Source of the DNA: Aurantiochytrium sp. KH105
Lineage: Eukaryota > Sar > Bigyra > Thraustochytrida > Thraustochytriidae
Assembly (NCBI GenBank): GCA_003116975.1
Contig: BGKB01000036.1
Coordinates: 1 to 64,000 of the forward strand
Direction: 5' to 3'
DNA length: 64,000 bases
The position numbers and the translations under genes were made by a program. Positions 59,001-64,000 of the stretch are shown piece by piece (the stretch's first letter is position 1; each line of letters begins with the position of its first letter). Under the pieces are notes generated by a model that saw only the letters and a list, made by a program, of their open reading frames with translations, was not told where the DNA came from and ran no database searches.

Positions 59001-60240
59001 TCATGGAAATGAGCAAGTCAAAGGCAGTCCTTGTCACGGCCAGAGAGTACCATTCAGCCATGGGGCGAAAGTTCGTGGGCGCCGCTTCGCGTCGAGGATT
59101 GTGCACGGCGCCCGTGGTCGTGGCTCGCTTCGTTTCATCTTCGTACTCGTCGTCACTACTAAGATCGTCCTGCGCGTCTTCGGCGTCCTTTTCGTCTTCG
59201 TAATTGTTGCTTTGGTCGTGACCTGCAATCGGTTGACTCGTCCCCGCTGAGGATGTCGCTCCTCGTAGGCCACCGGAAGTTCTCGCCTGCGCCCTGGCCT
59301 CCTCCTCGCGGCGACGTCTCACCGCTCGACGCTGGAGGGACTGATTGATGCGCTTCGTTCGGCGGAGTGTGTAGTAGGTGGCCCAAATGGCGACGCCGCT
59401 GAGCCAGAGAAGGCCCACGGGGCTCTCGAGCAGGGAGAATTGGCCAAGGTTGACGCCCAGAACCTTGATATGAAACGTCCCATCCTCGCCGACCTTGCCC
59501 CAGAGCTCGTCTAGTTCGGGCATGAGGCGCATGCAGACAAGTTCGCTCAGGTCCTGCGTGTAGCTTGGGCGGCACGAGGTTGAGGTGGTCTGTCCTGCTT
59601 CGGATTCGTCCGAGGTAGCCTCGTTCACGTCGGCCCCAGGCACGAGCATCGCGAGCGTAGACTGCTTCGCCGTAGACCCCTTGATGGATCCTTCGTCGAC
59701 AATAATGCAGCTCGTGTCTGGCACGGTGCCGCAATAGGCAAAAACGAGGCTGACGGTAGCGGAGAGAAGGATGCTGCCCTTGAGAATCGCCTTGAAGGAT
59801 CGAACGGAGCGCAGACCGGGGACCCAGAGCGTTTTGGCGAGCTTGGGAAAGCAAATGCCCAGCGCCCAGCACACGAGATGGTGCAGCATCGTAAAAGCAG
59901 CGAGCGTCACGTGCGTCACGACAAGAAGCAGAATAAAGAGCGAGATGAAGGGTACGCTCGGGTGATCCTCCATTTCTACAGAACTAGCCATGGGCATGTG
60001 CAGCATGGCCGCAGAGAAGAGCCACACGATGAGGGACAGTCGCAGATCCGTGTACACGCTTCTCTTGCCCCGCAAGAGCGGGGCCATCGCTTCGTACGAG
60101 AAGAGCATGAGCCCGAGCAGGATGGCGAGCCATCGGATCGACTGTCCCTCCTTGGACTCGCTCGCATCCTCCTGTACGCCCTGCACTTGGCGCAGCCTCT
60201 CCTCGAACCAGCGCACCACGCGGTCTTTAACGTCCGCCAT
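56089..60240 (-). CDS. Polytopic metallophosphoesterase (calcineurin-like)
   Basis: The product has 1383 residues from the ATG at 60240 (MADVKDRVVRW). About five N-terminal spans (to residue 300) precede a long, Ser/Asp/Glu-rich cytosolic region. The calcineurin-like phosphoesterase domain (about 505-960) shows DWLADTGDGGNPTYA, GGDLAYPTPSR (near 567), IPGNHDWFDGLDTF (near 783), SHEPTWLLDA and AGDVHNYMRY (near 910), that is all metal-binding blocks. About six more spans and a soluble C-terminus follow. The ADTGDGG...GDLAYP...GNHDWFDG string is typical of a family of uncharacterised membrane phosphoesterases in protists and bacteria. Substrate and location are unknown. The linker between the second and third metal-binding blocks holds a disordered insert of about 150 residues. 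Confidence 0.82.
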   Translation of the reverse strand: MADVKDRVVRWFEERLRQVQGVQEDASESKEGQSIRWLAILLGLMLFSYEAMAPLLRGKRSVYTDLRLSLIVWLFSAAMLHMPMASSVEMEDHPSVPFISLFILLLVVTHVTLAAFTMLHHLVCWALGICFPKLAKTLWVPGLRSVRSFKAILKGSILLSATVSLVFAYCGTVPDTSCIIVDEGSIKGSTAKQSTLAMLVPGADVNEATSDESEAGQTTSTSCRPSYTQDLSELVCMRLMPELDELWGKVGEDGTFHIKVLGVNLGQFSLLESPVGLLWLSGVAIWATYYTLRRTKRINQSLQRRAVRRRREEEARAQARTSGGLRGATSSAGTSQPIAGHDQSNNYEDEKDAEDAQDDLSSDDEYEDETKRATTTGAVHNPRREAAPTNFRPMAEWYSLAVTRTAFDLLISMKLFLGRFDMRTMQAAIGDGPLNSRGGAYGSCNPQERNGTHQRNARTPDSIQEESFTFKEASASAGPIKSPQSAAGSTAETGVTDSLVDDRYADLDEMWFDWLADTGDGGNPTYAIARAVAQPSLAVPMHTAGRPQKDEKVAVKNLKRGDLLILGGDLAYPTPSRQEYASRLFQPFEYAMEPPPSYHRDDISLAKNVHDASTAETSTRFSMLSMRHLDNTRYSMPLGRMPRDRSMSNSNLLHGVKTPSSAGSSKAGSPMSGPPGLRPQMSEVFKVGDFTDPDYTEMDSVRTTGSSRSLFTGGSSVFSNDGNTSNGEDEESEDESKGPGSKKTARKKIAKSNRKENRVNSGEEAKEEGAKVWQGPPCAYAIPGNHDWFDGLDTFMQCICYRDWIGGWRMPQSKSYFALKLPHGWWAFGLDFALEDDIDGLQYQYFASVAHRCLGENDQVILCSHEPTWLLDAYLNDPHPEDKPISRTSKNLKQLVRRHLRGRVAMRIAGDVHNYMRYNAEQPLSYSALRAGAAPFLVTSGGGGAFLHPTHTFPERYKEMAAYYKLEKAYPSFSESRMVGMRNLGQGFRMQNWRFDIVGSTVYFLIVCSFFPRCNLDRIMNAPHFYPEGLKAFGYEMVLIFGELFSEAYVSLVVTLIVYVTSFCFADQHHGTLRQLIIASVHTLAHVSCAVALFLLLEIVAELAIQDGLAGQGYDSIFEIFQNFERRTMPEAWWTNGLLETCMRFMLRIFDLPENMATTRVKICKGDVPAPGVGCAPLAPSQLSRFDFVSYYLGNYLYMYIIAADLGAMILGLYLYVCVTFFKLHWNEAFSSIRCEDYKTFTRFHIDADGDLHAYTIGIDRVPRKWRDDSRWTSTLFRYRAKRLDTPDVDELDPSIASYGVECPSRWIPAYEPNRKHRRQQDPRIVDYFCIPRKRSWLKPRRGKSTVSAGDWWKPFESLEQRRVFPKVLPSFNSMVSQDEASG

Positions 60241-60598
60241 CTCGTCGGCCCGCCCGACTCCCAAACCGACGACACCACCCAGCTATCCCCTCCGCCGCCT
60301 CCTCTCCGTCGACCTTCCCCTCCTGCTCAGCCCTGGCAGGCCCGCTCGCTCGCTCGCTCGCTCGCTCGCTCGCGCGCTCGGGATCTGCTTTGGCCTCCGC
60401 CTTTGCTTCGCTTTCTCGCTGCTCTTGTTGTTAGCAGCTGCAAGCAAGCACACAAGCAAGCAGGCAGGCGAGCAAGTTAGGGTCTCTTCCTCGGGTCCGA
60501 GACGCCCCTCCCCGAACGGACGCGCCTCTCCGCGCGAGCCGCTGCCGGTCGAGTCGCGGCTCGAGCGGCGCCGCGGCCCTGCCCGCGCGCGGGCGCGG

Positions 60599-60638
<40 letters not shown>

Positions 60639-61256
60639 CAGCTGCTGCCTCGCGGCCGCCGCCACCGGGCAGAGACTCACGATCGCGGACTGCTTCCTCA
60701 TCGCGCTCGCCGTGGAAGACGGGCGCGCGGTTGATTGATGTGCAGCAGTGCAGCAGTGCAGCCGTGGCAGGTGCGCCGCATCTTCGCGGCAAGGAGGAGG
60801 AGGAAGAGGGCGGGCGGCCAAGCAGGGGCGGCGGGACTCGCGCAGACATGGGTGAGGCCGCGGCTGGCCGCGGCCGCACCCAGCAGCGTCATGCGGGCTC
60901 GAAGTCGGGGGCCGCCAGATGCTGACTGACGCTGCAGAGGACTCGCGGCGGGCTTTGGCCTTGGGGAGAGCCCGCGGGAGGGGGGAGACGAGAGTTACGC
61001 GGATGCGATGGGTCGCTGCCACGGGCGACAGCGAGTGCTTGCTGCCTGCCATGGCTGCTCTTTTGACGGGTTGACTGTCTCCAGGACCAGGCTTCCAAAT
61101 GTCACTGAAGTCAGCCTCAGCCTCAGCTGCAGTCAGCACCTCATGTCAAGATGAAAACGAATAATGAAATTGATGATGATCGATAAAAGAAAAGAGAAAG
61201 AAACTGCTGGCAAAGTCCAAGTCCGTGAACCGCATGTCCGCCAGTCAGTACATTGG
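60241..61256. other. Intergenic region with tetranucleotide repeats
   Basis: The region carries a (CTCG)n run at about 60344-60372 and a (TGCC)n run at about 60601-60638, both upstream of the metallophosphoesterase start, plus very GC-rich DNA. The part near 61140-61256 is AT-richer and probably 3' untranslated sequence of the next gene. No gene was recognised. Confidence 0.5.
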
Positions 61257-63137
61257 TTAGTCCTGGAGACCATGCTTTTGCCTCGCAAGGCGAATAAGAG
61301 TGCGGTGGTCGACGAGCTCCACGTCGGGCGCCTGCGCAGCCAGAGCAGCAGCGTACTTGTCGAAAATAAGAGGATTGATGCCCCAGGAAATGTCGTAAAT
61401 GAAGTTGAGGCTGCCCGCAGGTTGCTGGGCCACAAGTCGAACCATATCGTCAATCTTGAGGCCCTTGCCATTATTGGAGTCCTTTCCAGAAATATCGTTC
61501 CAACGCGTCAGCTCGCTAAAGAGCACGACACCGCGCGTGGGATCCGCCGGGTCTCTGTAGACCTGATCGCTCTTGTAGCCCAGTTTGACAAAGGGCGTCT
61601 TCTCATTGGGACTCAGCAGCCACGGTGCCGCAGACCAGAACACAGCCTTGATCGGAGTCCCAATGAATGAGCGAATGTACTCACGGTGCTGCGAGCTCAG
61701 AAAATTGAAAAAGAAATCCCACACAATTGTTGCTTCGATCCCCAGGTTCGAGGCAACCTCAACGGTGTGGTCACGATGCTCCGAGAGGCCCTGCTTGTCC
61801 ACCGCAGCCGCGGGGTAGAAATACGTGGCACCCGAGGGCGGCAAGATGAAACTGTCGGCGCCCTGCACGCTCTCCGCGATTTTGTACATGGTGCGAATGG
61901 CCGCTGCCACTGTCTGCGTTTGCCCCGACACCGTCCAGGCGCGCGGAGGGCATGGCGTCGTGCGCTTCGGGTCCGTGCACACCTTGCGACGCTTTTCGAG
62001 ATTGTCCGTCGACTTGGCGAGCAAGGAAAGATTGTCGCCATCGCTCACCACGTGCGCAACGTACACCTTGGAGGCATTAAACTGGAGCGCGCCGTCCTGC
62101 GGCGGCTTTTGCTGCAGGGTCTGGGTCGTGTTAATCTGAACTGTCGCCTCCGCGCGTTGCACGGCAATGAGAAACGACAGTGAGTCTGCAATATCGCTCG
62201 CCGCCACGCCCATCGTCTTGTCTCTCGTGCAAAATCCCGTACTCTCGTACATTCCAGCACTGTACCCGTACATGGTGAGCGGCGTGACAGACTCATCCCA
62301 GTAGCCGGAAGAGGTCAGATCAAGAAAGGGTTTGAGACCGTTCCGGCGCGCCACGAGCTCTGCCAGCGCCTTGAAGGGGGCAAGATTGTACTCGGTGCAC
62401 TTCGCAGCAATGTTTGACACAAAGACTGCCACTGTACGTTCCATCACGATGAACGGCATGAGTTTGGTCTGAGGCGGCCGGTACGTGATTTTGTGCTTGT
62501 TCGACAGCGGAACGAGATGTTCGAGCGTCCACTGCGTCGCGGCAGCATCGGTGCGGAAAAAGCCGCCAGGAAGGCTTGCCGTGCGGTTCTCGCGAAAGTC
62601 AAAGGCCACGGGCAGAGCCTCGACATCTTGGCTCAGGGGTTCGAGCGCAGGGTCGCCGTCTGCGACGGGCAGCAGGTCATGAATGCCTGCTGCGCTCAAC
62701 GCGAGGTTCTCGCCGATTGTATCGCTCCTGTCAAAGAGCACGCGGCCCTTGAATAGTTTTTCCTGCAGTCCCCGCTTCACAAACTCGCTCTGCTCCACCT
62801 TGGCGATCTTGTACCCTAGCTTTTGCGGCCAGTACGGCAGGCAGTCTGCCACAGGTCCTTTGCGATTCATCAAGCCGACCGTCGCCCCCACCGACGGCGC
62901 GTACAAGCAATCGGCGATAAGCACGACATTTTCCTCGGAAACGAGACCGACCTCTTCGTCGGAGGACTCCTCCACGCTGACGCCCGGCACGCTCCCGCCT
63001 CCCACGAGTCGCCCTCGCGGTCCTGCGCACGCCGCGAGCGCCGTCGCGCCCAGCACCAGGCACGCGAGCGCGGCCCTTTTCCGCGGCCGCGCGCCCTTTT
63101 CCGCGTGCGCATCTCGCTGCGGCCTCGCCGTCGCCAT
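61257..63137 (-). CDS. GxGYxYP-type putative glycoside hydrolase, membrane-anchored or secreted
   Basis: The product has 626 residues from the ATG at 63137 (MATARPQR). A hydrophobic stretch at about 23-37 (ALACLVLGATALAACAG) after a basic N-terminus looks like a signal peptide or anchor. The pattern VSDGDNLS (near 364) followed by PPSGATYFYP (near 436) and a late YDISWG matches my memory of the GxGYxYP family, although the second Gly of the name motif is Thr here. The N-terminal half (VVLIADCLYAPSVGATVGLMNR, VLFDRS) would be the family's N-terminal domain. Members are annotated as putative glycoside hydrolases without defined substrates. Secretion or a membrane anchor implies an extracellular or endomembrane role. 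It is intronless. Confidence 0.6.
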   Translation of the reverse strand: MATARPQRDAHAEKGARPRKRAALACLVLGATALAACAGPRGRLVGGGSVPGVSVEESSDEEVGLVSEENVVLIADCLYAPSVGATVGLMNRKGPVADCLPYWPQKLGYKIAKVEQSEFVKRGLQEKLFKGRVLFDRSDTIGENLALSAAGIHDLLPVADGDPALEPLSQDVEALPVAFDFRENRTASLPGGFFRTDAAATQWTLEHLVPLSNKHKITYRPPQTKLMPFIVMERTVAVFVSNIAAKCTEYNLAPFKALAELVARRNGLKPFLDLTSSGYWDESVTPLTMYGYSAGMYESTGFCTRDKTMGVAASDIADSLSFLIAVQRAEATVQINTTQTLQQKPPQDGALQFNASKVYVAHVVSDGDNLSLLAKSTDNLEKRRKVCTDPKRTTPCPPRAWTVSGQTQTVAAAIRTMYKIAESVQGADSFILPPSGATYFYPAAAVDKQGLSEHRDHTVEVASNLGIEATIVWDFFFNFLSSQHREYIRSFIGTPIKAVFWSAAPWLLSPNEKTPFVKLGYKSDQVYRDPADPTRGVVLFSELTRWNDISGKDSNNGKGLKIDDMVRLVAQQPAGSLNFIYDISWGINPLIFDKYAAALAAQAPDVELVDHRTLIRLARQKHGLQD

Positions 63138-63810
63138 TTCCTCGCCCCCGTGCTTTTCCTGCCTCTGCCGCGTCTCGTGCGCGCGGGCGAGCGAGCGAGC
63201 AGGCACGGGGCTGATCGATCGATCGAGCGATCGATCGATCGATTGATCAATCCGTCAGTCTGGCCGATCGATTGCTGTTTGCTTGCTCTGTGCTCGTCTC
63301 ACTCGGGCTTGATTGCATCGTCCCTTTTCCGGATCTATCTTTAGCGCAGGCCGAGGCAGGTTCTTGACCCAAGTATACTGGCCGACGGGCCAGCTCCGGG
63401 CGGCAAGACACACGATAAGAGCACGCGCGGTGGGACGCGCGTACGCGTATGCGAGACGTCTCGCAGCGCAAGGCTCGCCGCCGCTACAGCTAGCTATGGT
63501 TATCTAGCGGCAGGCTGGCCGGCGGGTGGAGGAGAGAAGGGTCTCGACAGGACTGCTTGATACAGGGAGAGAAAAGGGCCGGCCTGGGACGACCGTTGCC
63601 GAGGGCCTTTCTTCTGCAGTCACTGACACTGGCAGTGAGTTGCGCGGCCTGTTCATTACGCTATCCGGCGGGCGCTGGAGACGCGGCAGGGACGAGGACC
63701 TCGTCAATCTTGAGCAGCAGTCCCGGACGGGCAGCACGCTGTGTCTTTGCGTTACTTTCGGTCTGTCTGTCCGTCTGTCTGCCTGTCTGCCTGTGCGTTG
63801 AGCAGCAAAC
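63138..63810. promoter_or_regulatory. Divergent intergenic/promoter region
   Basis: This segment lies between the starts of the GxGYxYP gene (-) and the last gene (+). It holds a (CGAT)n run at about 63213-63245 and a (GTCT)n-like run at about 63761-63792 immediately before the plus-strand start. No defined promoter element was recognised. Confidence 0.4.
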
Positions 63811-64000
63811 ATGGCGTCACGCTGGGACGCGCACGCGAGCGCGCAAAGAGTGCAGCTTGTGCAAGAAATTGTCAAGGAGTTCGCAGCACAGGATGGGGAA
63901 GCGGACGTCGCAATGCTTGTGGTGCCTGGCATGGACGGTCGCTACAATACCAATGCGCAGCGATTACTCAAGTATTTGCTCCTGGGCGCCAGCGGGGAGA
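63811..64000 (+). CDS. 5' end of a gene running off the window, possibly DAAF9/Shulin-like
   Basis: An ATG at 63811 (AACATGG) opens a frame that stays open to the window end: 63 codons, MASRWDAHASAQRVQLVQEI then AMLVVPGMDGRYNTNAQRLLKYLLLGAS. The block VPGMDGRYN...LLKYLLLG recalls the N-terminus of DAAF9 (C20orf194, ciliate Shulin), a packaging chaperone for outer-arm dynein. I place this from memory and from a short stretch, so it is tentative. Confidence 0.5.
   Translation, partial: MASRWDAHASAQRVQLVQEIVKEFAAQDGEADVAMLVVPGMDGRYNTNAQRLLKYLLLGASGE

Noticed and set aside
1-64000. tRNA, rRNA, CRISPR or bacterial operon features
   Set aside because: A by-eye search for tRNA B-box-like GGTTCGA-N-YCC pairs, rRNA landmarks and regularly spaced repeats found none; the gene content is eukaryotic.

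Overview
This 64 kb window looks like nuclear DNA of a GC-rich, intron-poor eukaryotic protist. A thraustochytrid or related stramenopile fits best. This is an inference from gene content (class I myosin, FYVE and Sec7 proteins, Ash2-type SPRY protein, nephrocystin-1-like ciliary protein, L-galactose dehydrogenase, relic of a multi-membrane-span family familiar from stramenopiles), from very long intronless reading frames, and from a single clear GT-AG intron of 97 nt.

Region 1, about 1-15.4 kb, is accessory DNA. It holds a truncated Ty3-type LTR retroelement fossil (about 1604-5742), which abuts tail to tail a Copia-type fossil on the other strand (about 5750-6520). Then come 2.8 kb without a recognisable gene and a TIR-NACHT-WD40 gene of the NLR/STAND class (9321-13204). 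Its WD repeats are almost identical 120-bp units and are interrupted by an assembly gap. A frame-broken host membrane-protein gene follows (about 13.9-15.4 kb).

Region 2, about 15.5-64 kb, is dense conserved gene space. In order: a stand-alone fucokinase/fucose-1-phosphate guanylyltransferase-type domain (-), class I myosin with a C-terminal CaaX box (+), WW/FYVE/armadillo/zinc-finger protein (-), full-size ABCG/PDR transporter with a frame break near its 3' end (-), a 2515-residue protein with Tudor-like modules, EF-hands and a nephrocystin-1 C-terminus (-), Sec7-PH-PH protein with a shortened Sec7 active loop (-), TPR protein with one intron and a probable N-myristoylation site (-), Ash2-like SPRY protein (+), glucose-6-phosphatase-like PAP2 phosphatase (-), L-galactose dehydrogenase (+), polytopic metallophosphoesterase (-), GxGYxYP-type secreted or anchored protein (-), and the first 63 codons of a gene running off the end (+), possibly DAAF9/Shulin-like.

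There is no operon logic. Several products share themes: membrane and phosphoinositide traffic (myosin I, FYVE, Sec7-PH, ABCG, PAP2), and cilium biology (nephrocystin-1-like, possible DAAF9), as expected for an organism with flagellate zoospores. The most interesting items are the NLR-like gene with its homogenised WD array, the CaaX-tailed IQ-less myosin, the nephrocystin-1/EF-hand/Tudor fusion, and the Sec7 domain without the glutamic finger.
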